Source: Paenibacillus albicereus
GTDB taxonomy: Bacteria > Bacillota > Bacilli > Paenibacillales > Paenibacillaceae
DNA length: 64,000 bases
Assembly (NCBI RefSeq): GCF_012676905.1
Contig: NZ_CP051428.1
Span: 2,690,001 to 2,754,000 of the forward strand
Reading direction: 5' to 3'
The notes under the pieces are model-generated. The model was not told where the DNA came from. It made no database searches and worked only from the letters and a program-made list of their open reading frames with translations. This document shows, in pieces, positions 1 to 8,376 of this stretch; the first letter of the stretch is position 1, and each line of letters opens with the position of its first letter. A program made the translations under genes and the position numbers.

Positions 1-1920
1 GGACAAATAGGCCGGCACGACGGTCAGGCCGCCGCCGTATGCGGGCTGGCGCGCATGGACGAGCGCCGCCTCGATGCCGGCCTCCTCCAGCGCCGCCTGG
101 ACGTCCGCGCATTCCCGCTCCGTGCGGCCGATGACGGCGATCGTCTGGAAGCGGCCTTCGCGCTGCCAGTCCGAGACGACCGCGGCAAGCCGCGACGCCC
201 ATTGCTCGGCGCCGACCCGCTCCAGCACGACGGGATCGCCGCTGCGGAACACCGGCACCGCCGGCTTGACTGTGCTGCCCATGCCCGCCAGCACGCGATT
301 GGCGAAGTCGATGATCTCCGTCGTTGAGCGATAGCTGCGGTCCAGCTCGAAATAGCCGGTGCTTCCTTCGCCGAACCGTCCGCTCAGCTCGCTCCAGTCG
401 GCGATGCCGGCATAAGCGTGGATGCCTTGCTGCAGGTCGCCGAGCACCGTCATCGACGGCTGCTGCTGGCAGAGGCGGAGCGCCTCGAGCTGGAACGGCG
501 AGTAGTCCTGCGCTTCGTCGATGACGATATGGTCGTAGAACGGCCGTCCGAGGCCGTGCAGGCGGATGTGCAGGTAGACGAGCGGAGCGAGGTCCTCCGC
601 CTCGGCTTCCCCTTGCTTGAGGCGCGCCGCCGTCGCTTTGGCGAGCTTGGCGGGCAAGAGCTGCGCGCCGCTCTTGCCCTCCAGCCACTTGCCGTACAGC
701 TGCGGAGCGCTGTAGGCGGGGACGCGCTTGGAAAAGGCGTTCAGCTTGCTCGTCGCTTTGGCGCGCAGCTTCTTGTCGGCGATGCCCCGCTGCTTGAGCT
801 CCGACTCGAGCCAGCGCTTGGCGCGGCTGACGAGCCGTTCCCTGCGGCGCATGATCGATTCCTCGCCGTAATCGGTCTCATGCCATTCCCTCATCTTGGC
901 GACGGACAGCTGAAGGCCCGGCAGCGGCTCGAACGGCTCGGCCGGCAGCAGCGAAGCCTCCAGCTCCGCGAGCCGGACGTCGAGCGCTTCCTTGAATGCC
1001 GCGCTCCCCTTGAGCCGCCCGGAGGCCTCGGCGTATTCCTCCGGCGCATGGGGCTGCTCGAACCAATAGGCGAGCGTCTCCGCCGGCGGACGCAGCGTCA
1101 CCTCGCGCTCGAGCAGGTCGATCGCCCAGTCGGCGAACGTCGTCTGCACGATGTCGCCGACGCCGAGCTCCGGCAGGACGCCGCTGATGTAGTCGAGGAA
1201 CATGCGGTTCGGCGCGAAGATGACCATCCGCTCCGAGCGGATCCGCCCTGCATACTGGTACAGCAGGAACGCGAGCCGGTGCAGCGCGACCGTCGTCTTG
1301 CCCGACCCGGCCACGCCCTGGATGAACAGCGCCAGGTTCTTGTCGGCGCGGATGATCTTGTCCTGCTCCTGCTGGATCGTCGAGACGATGTCGCGCAGCT
1401 TGTTGTCCTTGCTCTCGCCGAGCCGGTAGAGCAGGAACTCGTCGGTGACGGCATCGTCCTCCTGCCCGCGCACGAAGCTGTCGACCAGCCGCAGCAAATC
1501 GTCCTGCCGGACCATCAGGTTGCGCTTGAGATGCACCGTGCCCCCGATCTCACCGTCCGGCGAGTCGTAGTTCACCGGCGCCTCGCCGCCGCTGAAGGAA
1601 TAGAACAGGCTCGCGACCGGCGCCCGCCAATCGATGACGAGCAGCTCGTCCGAGCCCGCGCGGGCGACGCCGGCCTTGCCGATGTACAGCGGCAGCGGCT
1701 GCGTCTTGCCCTCCTCCTGAAAGTCGATCCGGCCGAAGTACGCTTCCTTGCGGGCGATCTCGAGCCGCTGGCGGCGCTCCTCGCGCTGCAGGTCGAGCAT
1801 CTGCTCGGTGAAGTCGTCGCCGGTGTAGCGCGGGCCGATGCTGCCGAGCTGGCCCCTGATGTCCTCCACGGCTTTCGCAAGCCGCGTTTCTTCCGCTTGA
1901 TAGGCACTTTGAGCGCTCAT
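1..1920 (-). CDS. helD: RNA polymerase recycling motor HelD (UvrD/Rep-like helicase), 3' end beyond window
   Basis: Superfamily 1 ATPase that, in Bacillus, displaces stalled RNA polymerase from DNA. I read 640 codons from ATG at 1918-1920 without a stop; the C-terminal part (HelD is usually about 770 residues) lies off the left edge. The N-terminus (MSAQSAYQAEETRLAKAV) has the polar helical look of the HelD N-terminal arm. A Walker A motif AGSGKTT sits near residue 205, a Walker B-type VIDEAQDYSPFQ near residue 468, and a RSYRST helicase motif further on. It follows the terminator of the upstream DUF1294 gene, so it probably has its own promoter in the 216-bp gap. UvrD/PcrA is less likely because the long insertion between motifs I and II and the N-terminal arm fit HelD. 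Confidence 0.9.
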   Translation of the reverse strand, partial: MSAQSAYQAEETRLAKAVEDIRGQLGSIGPRYTGDDFTEQMLDLQREERRQRLEIARKEAYFGRIDFQEEGKTQPLPLYIGKAGVARAGSDELLVIDWRAPVASLFYSFSGGEAPVNYDSPDGEIGGTVHLKRNLMVRQDDLLRLVDSFVRGQEDDAVTDEFLLYRLGESKDNKLRDIVSTIQQEQDKIIRADKNLALFIQGVAGSGKTTVALHRLAFLLYQYAGRIRSERMVIFAPNRMFLDYISGVLPELGVGDIVQTTFADWAIDLLEREVTLRPPAETLAYWFEQPHAPEEYAEASGRLKGSAAFKEALDVRLAELEASLLPAEPFEPLPGLQLSVAKMREWHETDYGEESIMRRRERLVSRAKRWLESELKQRGIADKKLRAKATSKLNAFSKRVPAYSAPQLYGKWLEGKSGAQLLPAKLAKATAARLKQGEAEAEDLAPLVYLHIRLHGLGRPFYDHIVIDEAQDYSPFQLEALRLCQQQPSMTVLGDLQQGIHAYAGIADWSELSGRFGEGSTGYFELDRSYRSTTEIIDFANRVLAGMGSTVKPAVPVFRSGDPVVLERVGAEQWASRLAAVVSDWQREGRFQTIAVIGRTERECADVQAALEEAGIEAALVHARQPAYGGGLTVVPAYLS

Positions 1921-2081
1921 GGTCAGTTACCTCCTAAGGGATTCCAATTCAAAAGCGAAAGAAAACTATACCATGGCGGCGCTCGCGCCTGCAAGAACGA
2001 TTCGGTACGGAGCCAAGCGGGAGGACGGGGCCGCGCGGGCCGGCGGAACGTCGCGGCAAAGAAGTCGGACGCGCCTGATCG

Positions 2082-2111
2082 AAAAAGCGAGCCGCCCCCA
2101 AGGGGCAGCTC
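2082..2111 (-). terminator. Rho-independent terminator after the DUF1294 gene
   Basis: Read on the minus strand this is a 10-bp stem with one G-U pair (GAGCTGCCCC pairing with GGGGCGGCTC, short loop) followed by a run of five T. It lies 26 bp after the DUF1294 stop and upstream of helD, so it separates the two units. Confidence 0.75.
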
Positions 2112-2136
2112 GCTCGGTTGTTGCTGCGAGAAGCGT

Positions 2137-2418
2137 TCAGCGGACGAGCCAGGCGAGAACGCCAAGCGCGGCCGCGTTCCAAAGCGCCAGCAGCGGCACG
2201 CCGATGCGGAAGGAGGCATGCTTCGTCTTGTGCCGCCACGCCGACATGCCGATCCATGCGCCGAAGCCTCCGCCTAGGAAGCTTGCGGCGAACAGCCTTT
2301 TTTCCGGGATGCGCCGGCGGGATCGCCGCGCCGCCTTTTTATCGATGCCGAACAGCGCGAACGCATAGACGCTCAACGCCGCCGCGTACAGAAGGATCGC
2401 TCCCTGCCATGCATTCAT
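2137..2418 (-). CDS. DUF1294 family small membrane protein
   Basis: A 93-residue protein with hydrophobic segments at about residues 6-24 and 72-92. Between them lie a basic loop ([17 protein letters not shown]) and a glycine-rich stretch (LGGGFGAWIGM) with the histidine-lysine motif WRHKTKH. This layout is typical of DUF1294, a family of unknown function. ATG at 2416-2418 was chosen over longer frames because AAAGGAG lies just upstream and the preceding codons have no family resemblance. It follows hrpB by 31 bp, so it is probably the last gene of the coiled-coil/corA/hrpB operon and ends at the terminator at 2082-2111. No function is claimed beyond membrane location. Confidence 0.85.
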   Translation of the reverse strand: MNAWQGAILLYAAALSVYAFALFGIDKKAARRSRRRIPEKRLFAASFLGGGFGAWIGMSAWRHKTKHASFRIGVPLLALWNAAALGVLAWLVR

Positions 2419-2449
2419 CGTCCCGTCTCCTTTCGCTTCGATGATCGGC

Positions 2450-5026
2450 TCAAGCCTTCGGCCGGACGCGGCTCGTCGGCTGGGCTTCCAGCGGATTGTC
2501 CGGCCAAGCATGCTTCGGATAGCGCATCTTGAGCTCCTTGCGCACCTCGAAGTACGTGGAGCTCCAGAAGCTCTCCAGGTCGCGCGTCACTTGCACCGGA
2601 CGCTGAGCCGGTGACAGCAGGTGCAGGACGACGGGAAGCCGGCCGCCGCCGACGCGCGGCGTCTCCTTCATGCCGAACAGCTCCTGGAGCCGCACGGCGA
2701 GAAAAGGCGCCTGCGGGTCGCTGTAGTCGACCGGGATGCGCGAGCCGCTCGGCACGGCCAGATGCGTCGGCGCGTAGGAGTCGAGCTGCCGGCGCCGCTC
2801 CCAGCCGAGCCGCGAGTCAAGCGCTTCGGCCAGCGGCAGCTTCTGCAGCCCGGAGGCGCTGCGGATGCCGGCGGCATGCGGCGCGAGCCAGTCCTCCAGC
2901 GTGGCGAGCAGCCCTTCGTCGGACGCATCCGGCCAATCGGGCCGCACCGCATGCATGAGCTGCATGCGCGCTTGCAGCTGGCGCGTCTGGCGCGACCAAG
3001 GCAGCAGGCGCAGGCCTTGGCGCCGGATGCCCTGCAGCAGCGCCGCCGTGACCCGCTCGGGGTCCGGACGGTCAAGCTGCGACTCGCGGACGACGATCGC
3101 GCCGAGCCGCGTCCGTCTCCGGCTGCGCACCGCCTGCGCGGCGTCATCCCATTCGACGGCCTGCTCCGGCTCGAACAGCTCCGGCAGCAGCGCCTCCAGC
3201 GCCGCGAGCTCGACCGGCGCGGCCAGGTCGATGCGGCTTTCCACCCCGGCGTCGTCGAGGTCGGCGGCGACGAGATATGCCGCCGAGGAAATCGGCTGGA
3301 CGGACGCCAGCGCCGCTCCTCGGCCGATCGCGAGCACGTAGCGGCCGTCCGGGCGCCGCTGCGCGATGCGATCGGGATAGGCGAGCGCGAGCAGCAGCCC
3401 GATGTCGGGCGGCTCCGAGCCCGGCTCAAGCGGCATGGAACCGCTGCGGGCGCTCGCGGAGCGGCCCCCTTCGCCGCCGGCCGGTCGCTTGGACGCGGCC
3501 GAACCGGCCCGGCTCATCGCTTCCAGCGACCGGCGCCACTGGCGCGCTTCGGCCGCGATCCGCGAGGCGGCGGCCGCCAGCGCCGGATCGCTCCCGCCTC
3601 CGCGTCCCGCCGCGCGCAGCGCTTCGACGCGCAGCCGCAGGTCGGCGCTGCGCTCGCCGCGCAGCAGATCCCGCTCGCCGAGCAGCGCCGCCAGCTCGCA
3701 GGCGGCCTCGCTCCAGCCGAGCCGCTCCGCGCACAGCGCCATATGCGCAAGCCGCGGATGCCCGCCGAGCGCGGCCATGCGCCGGCCATGCGGCGTGATG
3801 CGGCGCTCCGCCGTCAGCGCGCCGAGCCGCTCCAGCAGCGCGCAGGCCTGCTCGTAAGCGCCGGACGGAGGCGCGTCCAGCCAGTCCAGCTCCGACGGAT
3901 CGGCCGTCCCCCACGCCGCCAGCTCCAGCGCGAGCGGCGCGAGATCCGCCTCGAGCAGCTCCGGCGTGCCGTAGGCCGGCAGCAAGGCATGAGCCTCCCG
4001 GCTCCACAGCCGCCAGCAGCAGCCCGGCGCGGTACGTCCCGCGCGGCCGCGCCGCTGGTCGGCGGACGCCTGCGACACCGGCACCGTCTCGAGCCGCGTC
4101 ATGCCGGTGCGCGGCGAGAATCTCGGCACCCGCATCAGTCCGGCGTCGACGACGGACCGGACCCCGGCGACCGTCAGGCTCGACTCCGCAATCGACGTGG
4201 CGAGGACGACCTTGCGCCGGCCCGGCGAGCAGGCGGCGACCGCCTCGTCCTGCTCCTGCAGCGGCATGCCGCCGTGCAGCTGGCGCACGTCGACGCCATC
4301 CGGCAGTCCCGCCCGCCTCAGCTCGAGGCCGGTCCGCCGGATGTCCGCGATGCCCGGCAAAAAGACGAGCACGTCGCCCGCGGAGTCGCGCAGCGCCTCC
4401 CCCACGGCCGCAGCCGTCGCGTGTTCCAGCCTCGAGCCTGCCGCTCGCGGCCGGTACCGCGTCTCGACCGGATGCTGGCGGCCTTCGCTCGCCAGCACCG
4501 GCGCTCCGCCGAGCAGCTCGGCCACGCGGGCGGCGTCCAGCGTCGCCGACATGACGGCGAGCCGCAGGTCCTCGCGCAGCAGCGCGGCGGACTGCAGGCA
4601 GAGCGCGAGACCGAGATCGCTGTGCAGATGCCGCTCGTGGAACTCGTCGAACAGCACCGCCCCGTACGCCTCGAGCGCCGGATCTTCTTGCAGCAGCCTC
4701 GTCAGGATGCCTTCCGTGACGACCTCGATACGCGTAGCGGGCCCGACCTTGGTATCGAGCCGCACGCGGTAGCCGACCGTGCCGCCCGGCTCCTCGCCGA
4801 GCTGCCTGGCCATGAACGCCGCCGCCGAGCGCGCGGCGAGGCGCCGCGGCTCGAGCATCAGCACCTTGCGACCGCCGAGCCAGTCCGCGCCGAGCAGCGC
4901 GAGCGGCACGCGCGTCGTCTTGCCCGCGCCGGGCTGCGCGACGAGCACGGCCCGGCCTTGCTTTTCGAGCGCGTCCAGCAGTCCCGGCAGGATGTCGTCG
5001 ACCGGCAGCCTGCTTGTTCCTTCCAT
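2450..5026 (-). CDS. hrpB: ATP-dependent RNA helicase HrpB
   Basis: An 858-residue DExH-box helicase. The order of motifs is Walker A QPGAGKTT (about residues 31-38), Walker B DEFHER (127-132), which is the HrpB form of DEAH, SATLDA (motif III), and QRRGRAGRT (motif VI, near 330), then the HA2 and HrpB C-terminal regions ending in a basic tail. The start MEGTSRLPVDDILPGLL is preceded by AGAGGTGG at suitable spacing; the longer frame upstream runs into corA and was discarded. It follows corA by 35 bp in the same direction. HrpB is common in proteobacteria and actinobacteria and is found in Paenibacillus; its physiological RNA target in Bacillota is not established. Residues 480-540 carry an Ala/Ser/Gly-rich low-complexity insert. 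Confidence 0.93.
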   Translation of the reverse strand: MEGTSRLPVDDILPGLLDALEKQGRAVLVAQPGAGKTTRVPLALLGADWLGGRKVLMLEPRRLAARSAAAFMARQLGEEPGGTVGYRVRLDTKVGPATRIEVVTEGILTRLLQEDPALEAYGAVLFDEFHERHLHSDLGLALCLQSAALLREDLRLAVMSATLDAARVAELLGGAPVLASEGRQHPVETRYRPRAAGSRLEHATAAAVGEALRDSAGDVLVFLPGIADIRRTGLELRRAGLPDGVDVRQLHGGMPLQEQDEAVAACSPGRRKVVLATSIAESSLTVAGVRSVVDAGLMRVPRFSPRTGMTRLETVPVSQASADQRRGRAGRTAPGCCWRLWSREAHALLPAYGTPELLEADLAPLALELAAWGTADPSELDWLDAPPSGAYEQACALLERLGALTAERRITPHGRRMAALGGHPRLAHMALCAERLGWSEAACELAALLGERDLLRGERSADLRLRVEALRAAGRGGGSDPALAAAASRIAAEARQWRRSLEAMSRAGSAASKRPAGGEGGRSASARSGSMPLEPGSEPPDIGLLLALAYPDRIAQRRPDGRYVLAIGRGAALASVQPISSAAYLVAADLDDAGVESRIDLAAPVELAALEALLPELFEPEQAVEWDDAAQAVRSRRRTRLGAIVVRESQLDRPDPERVTAALLQGIRRQGLRLLPWSRQTRQLQARMQLMHAVRPDWPDASDEGLLATLEDWLAPHAAGIRSASGLQKLPLAEALDSRLGWERRRQLDSYAPTHLAVPSGSRIPVDYSDPQAPFLAVRLQELFGMKETPRVGGGRLPVVLHLLSPAQRPVQVTRDLESFWSSTYFEVRKELKMRYPKHAWPDNPLEAQPTSRVRPKA

Positions 5027-5061
5027 CGTTCCACCTCTTCCCGTATGCTTGCCCGTCCCGC

Positions 5062-6012
5062 TCAGTCGAACCATCCCTTGCGCTTGAACCAGGCGAACAT
5101 GCCCGCCGCGATCAGCCCCATGCCGGCCAGGACGCCGAAGTAGCCGTATCGCCACTGGAGCTCGGGCATGCGGACGAAGTTCATGCCGTAGATGCCCGCG
5201 AGGAACGTCAGCGGCATGAAGATCGTCGTGATGACGGTGAGCGTCTTCATGATGCCGTTCATCCGGTTGGAGCTGTAGCTCATGTAGCTGTCGCGCATGT
5301 CCGCGGTCATGTCCCGGCACGCCTCCAGCGTCTCCGCCTGCTTGAGCAGATGGTCGTAGATGTCGTGGAAAAAGGCCCGGTACTCCTTCAGCCCCGGAAT
5401 CGCCTCGATCGTCGTCAGCCGGTACAGCAGGTCGCGCATCGGCACGATCGTCTTGCGCAGGCGCAGCAGCTTGCTGCGGATCTCGAACACCTGATCGATG
5501 CCGGTACGGTCGGAATAGCCTCCGCTGCCGGGATCGGCGTCGAGCAGCTGGTCCTCCAGCTCGTAGACCGACGGGAAATAGCGGTCCACGAGCCGGTCCA
5601 TGACGGTGTGCGCGGCGGCGAGATGGCCGCTTCGGGGATGCTTCGGATGCACGTGGGCCGCCCGCCAGGCCTCGTCGATCTCCGTGCAGGCGGCGAAGTG
5701 GAACGTCACCGCGAAGTTCGGGCCGAGGAACAGGTTCACTTCCTGCACGCGAAGCGTCTCCGGCTCAAGCGCATGCAGGACGAAGAAGTGCACGTCGTCG
5801 TAATGGTCCACTTTGGGCCGCTGCAGCAGATGCAGGCAGTCCTCGATCGCCAGCGGGTGAAAATGAAAATACTCGTCCAGCAGCCGGGTCTCGGCCTCGT
5901 CCGGCTCGCCGATGTCGGCCCAGAACCAGACCGGGTCCAGCGCCTTCAGCTCGCCGAGCCCGACGTCCTTGCGGAGTCGGCCGGCTGAATCCATCGCCAT
6001 GATGCGCAGCAT
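5062..6012 (-). CDS. corA: CorA-family magnesium/divalent metal channel
   Basis: A 316-residue CorA-type protein. It has a long acidic and helical cytoplasmic N-terminal domain followed by two C-terminal membrane helices. The first helix ends in the signature YGMNF (GMN being the selectivity filter), and the protein ends with a basic KRKGWFD tail, as CorA proteins do. These channels admit Mg2+, and some members move Co2+, Ni2+ or Zn2+. ATG at 6010-6012 has GGAG 8 nt upstream. It is sandwiched between the coiled-coil gene (53 bp upstream) and hrpB (35 bp downstream), suggesting co-transcription, though a functional link between metal uptake and an RNA helicase is not evident. Confidence 0.92.
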   Translation of the reverse strand: MLRIMAMDSAGRLRKDVGLGELKALDPVWFWADIGEPDEAETRLLDEYFHFHPLAIEDCLHLLQRPKVDHYDDVHFFVLHALEPETLRVQEVNLFLGPNFAVTFHFAACTEIDEAWRAAHVHPKHPRSGHLAAAHTVMDRLVDRYFPSVYELEDQLLDADPGSGGYSDRTGIDQVFEIRSKLLRLRKTIVPMRDLLYRLTTIEAIPGLKEYRAFFHDIYDHLLKQAETLEACRDMTADMRDSYMSYSSNRMNGIMKTLTVITTIFMPLTFLAGIYGMNFVRMPELQWRYGYFGVLAGMGLIAAGMFAWFKRKGWFD

Positions 6013-6065
6013 GCTTGCAGCTCCATTCTATCGTTGAACTCGGGAAGGACTCCTCCCCGTCCTCG

Positions 6066-7088
6066 TCAGACCGCCGAATCCAGCAGGGACGCGCGGCGGA
6101 TGCGCAGCGCGGACAGGTCCTGCTCCGCCTGGGCCGCTTCCGTCTCCAGCCGCCGCCGAAGCCGGCGCGCCTCGCCCAGCAGGCGGTCGTTGTCTTCCCT
6201 CGCGCCGTTGATCTTGCCTTGGACATGCCAATCCATGAACAGCCCGTCCAGCACATAATCGCCCAGCCGGACTCCGTCGCCGATCGGGATGTCAAACGAA
6301 GCGGCCTGCCCCACATCGGCCAGCTCCTTGTGCAGCCGCCGCGCCGCCGAGCGCGCGCCGAGCAGCGCCTCCTGCGCCTCGTCGAGCCGGCTGTGCTTGG
6401 CCGCCGTGGCGATCATGCCGCCGCCGAGCATGTCGTACGTGCCCCATCCGGCCGCCGCGTCCAGCCGGTCCACCGCCAGCTCCAGCTGCGAGGCGAGCGC
6501 GGCAGCCGCATGGATCGCCTCGCGCAGCTCCGCGAGCAGCGCCTGCTTGGCGCGGAGCTGCCCGTCGATTTCCCGCACGCCGGCGGCGATGGCCGGGAAA
6601 GCCGCCAGGACGAGCTGTTCCCGCTCGATCCGGATCGGCTCGCTGCTGCCTGACGCAGGAGCGAGCTCGCCGAGCCGGACGCTCGTCCGCGCTTGCATCT
6701 CCCGCAGCTCGCGCAGCTCCGCTTCTCCCTCCTTGACCTCGGCGGCGGCCCGCTCGGCCTCCAGCTGCTCCAGCTCCAGCTGCTCGTCCAAGTCGCCGGT
6801 GAGTCGCAGCCAGAGCGAGCTCCAGCTGCGCCGCGACAAGCGCTCGACGTCCGCCGCCTCCTTGCCGAGGCGATCCAGCCGCTCCGACTGCTCCCGCTCG
6901 AGCTGCAGGATCTCTCGGTCCAGCCGCTCCCGGCTGCGCTCCAGCACGCGCTGCTCCGACTCCGCCTCGAGCGCCTCGTCCAGCCGCCGTCCGAGCTCGC
7001 GGATGCGCTCCGCCGCCGATGCGTCCGGCGCGTCCGGCGCGTCCTTCCCGCCGGCTCCCGGGCCGCAGCCTGTCGTCCTGTCGTCCAT
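6066..7088 (-). CDS. Coiled-coil protein of unknown function
   Basis: A 340-residue hydrophilic protein without signal peptide or membrane segment. Residues about 25-150 and 180-215 are rich in Glu, Arg, Leu and Gln with heptad-like spacing, so long coiled coils are likely. A C-terminal part (about 225-300) is less repetitive and has Gly/Tyr/Trp-containing segments such as [20 protein letters not shown] and a DWHVQGKIN stretch. The start at 7086-7088 is preceded by GGAGAGG. I do not recognise a named family; similar proteins of Paenibacillus are usually left as hypothetical. It heads the apparent operon with corA and hrpB, and its 5' end faces gluQ across a 129-bp divergent gap. Confidence 0.8.
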   Translation of the reverse strand: MDDRTTGCGPGAGGKDAPDAPDASAAERIRELGRRLDEALEAESEQRVLERSRERLDREILQLEREQSERLDRLGKEAADVERLSRRSWSSLWLRLTGDLDEQLELEQLEAERAAAEVKEGEAELRELREMQARTSVRLGELAPASGSSEPIRIEREQLVLAAFPAIAAGVREIDGQLRAKQALLAELREAIHAAAALASQLELAVDRLDAAAGWGTYDMLGGGMIATAAKHSRLDEAQEALLGARSAARRLHKELADVGQAASFDIPIGDGVRLGDYVLDGLFMDWHVQGKINGAREDNDRLLGEARRLRRRLETEAAQAEQDLSALRIRRASLLDSAV

Positions 7089-7108
7089 CGTCGTCCTCTC
7101 CTCTCAAA

Positions 7109-7137
7109 TTGCAGCCCGCAATCTCTCATGCTATCAT
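7109..7137 (+). promoter_or_regulatory. Candidate sigma-A promoter of gluQ
   Basis: TTGCAG at 7109-7114 and TATCAT at 7132-7137 are separated by 17 bp, about 80 bp upstream of the gluQ start in the divergent gap. Called by eye. Confidence 0.5.
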
Positions 7138-7217
7138 ACCAGTCAGATCGGGCCCGCCCAAGCCCGAAGTTGAAATCGCGGGAGCCGCAGGCTTCCGCCG
7201 CGAGGAGGAAGTATCCG

Positions 7218-8183
7218 ATGATCGCCGGCCGCTTCGCCCCGACCCCGTCGGGGCTCATGCATCTCGGCAATGCCCGTACCGCCCTGCTCGCCTGGCTTCA
7301 GATCCGCCGCCTCGGCGGCTCGTTCCTGCTCCGCATGGAGGATATCGACGGCCCCAGGTCGCGGCCGGACTATGCCGAGGCGGCGCTGCGCGACCTGCGC
7401 TGGCTCGGGCTCGATTGGGACGAAGGCCCCGATCGGGGCGGCCCGCGCGGTCCTTATACGCAGAGCGAACGGCATGCTCTCTATGAACAGGCGCTGGAGC
7501 GGCTGCGCGGGCAAGGACTGCTTTATCCTTGCTACTGCAGCCGGGCGGAGCTGGCGGCCGTCGCCAGCGCGCCCCACGGCCTGGCCTCGGAAGGGCCGGC
7601 CTATCCCGGCACCTGCCGCTGCCTGACGGAGGAGGAGCGGCGGGAGAGGGCGCTGCGCAAGCCGCCGTCGCTCCGGTTCGCCGTGCCGCCGGGGCGGATC
7701 GTCCGGTTCGACGACGAATGCGCCGGTCCGCAAGAGACGCCGCCCGGAGCCGGGGGCGACTTCGTCGTGCGCCGGGCGGACGGCATCTTCAGCTACCAGC
7801 TTGCGGTCGCGGTCGACGATGCCGCCATGGGCATCACCCATGTGCTGCGCGGGAGCGACCTGCTGGACTCGACGCCGCGCCAGCTGCTGCTCCTCGAGGC
7901 GCTCGGCCTGGCCCCGCCGCGCTACGCGCATGTCCCGCTGCTGATGGGACCCGACGGCAAGCGGCTTGCCAAGCGCCACGGCGGCACGTCGCTGCAGGCG
8001 CTGCGGGAGGCCGGCGTGCGGCCCGAGCGCGTCGTCGGCCTGCTCGCCCGCTGGAGCGGCTTGCTTGAGCGGGCCGAGCCGGTCCGGCCGCGCGAGCTCG
8101 TCGAGGCGGCGGCGAAGCGGCCTTTGCCGGCCTTGCCGATCGTCGTGCGCGAGGAGGAGCTGAGCGGCATGCTCGAGGGATGA
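7218..8183 (+). CDS. gluQ: Glutamyl-Q tRNA(Asp) synthetase
   Basis: A 321-residue paralogue of the catalytic half of glutamyl-tRNA synthetase that loads glutamate on queuosine 34 of tRNA-Asp. The N-terminus [16 protein letters not shown] carries the class I HIGH-like motif at about residues 15-18, and [10 protein letters not shown] near residue 250 replaces KMSKS. The C-x-C ([10 protein letters not shown], near 104) followed by a Tyr and a Cys (AYPGTCRC) fits the zinc site of the GluQRS family. The anticodon-binding domain of GltX is absent, explaining the short length. GAGGAGGAAG lies upstream of ATG at 7218. It is one of only three plus-strand genes here and converges on copA. Confidence 0.93.
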   Translation: MIAGRFAPTPSGLMHLGNARTALLAWLQIRRLGGSFLLRMEDIDGPRSRPDYAEAALRDLRWLGLDWDEGPDRGGPRGPYTQSERHALYEQALERLRGQGLLYPCYCSRAELAAVASAPHGLASEGPAYPGTCRCLTEEERRERALRKPPSLRFAVPPGRIVRFDDECAGPQETPPGAGGDFVVRRADGIFSYQLAVAVDDAAMGITHVLRGSDLLDSTPRQLLLLEALGLAPPRYAHVPLLMGPDGKRLAKRHGGTSLQALREAGVRPERVVGLLARWSGLLERAEPVRPRELVEAAAKRPLPALPIVVREEELSGMLEG

Positions 8184-8255
8184 CGCGTGTTGCGGCGGTT
8201 TGCCGCTGCGGCGCGCGGAGCCTTATGTTTACACTAGTATTGCTGACTCAAGCCG

Positions 8256-8305
8256 AACAGGCGTCATTGCAGCGAGGGACTACTCCCGCCTGCATGACGC
8301 CTGTT
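8256..8305. repeat. Long imperfect inverted repeat between convergent gluQ and copA
   Basis: The arms AACAGGCGTCAT(T)GCAG and CTGCATGACGCCTGTT pair over 16 bp with one bulge, and an inner GGGA/TCCC pair extends the stem. No T-run follows on either strand, so it is not a textbook terminator, although a long stem between convergent genes may still stop or protect transcripts. The 193-bp gap holding it is locally AT-richer than its surroundings and holds no gene. Confidence 0.6.
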
Positions 8306-8376
8306 TGGACTATTTCCCCTCTTCCTACGAGCGCGGCTCCCCGCCAGCGGCGCTCTCGCCATGCCGTATTCTCCGT

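Noticed and set aside
418-2277. A 619-codon plus-strand frame opposite helD
   Set aside because: The minus-strand HelD has clear helicase motifs; this frame has none.
2621-5143. An 840-codon plus-strand frame opposite hrpB
   Set aside because: Composition is Arg/Ala/Gln-rich without domains, and it is the complement of a well-supported helicase gene; a typical shadow in GC-rich DNA.
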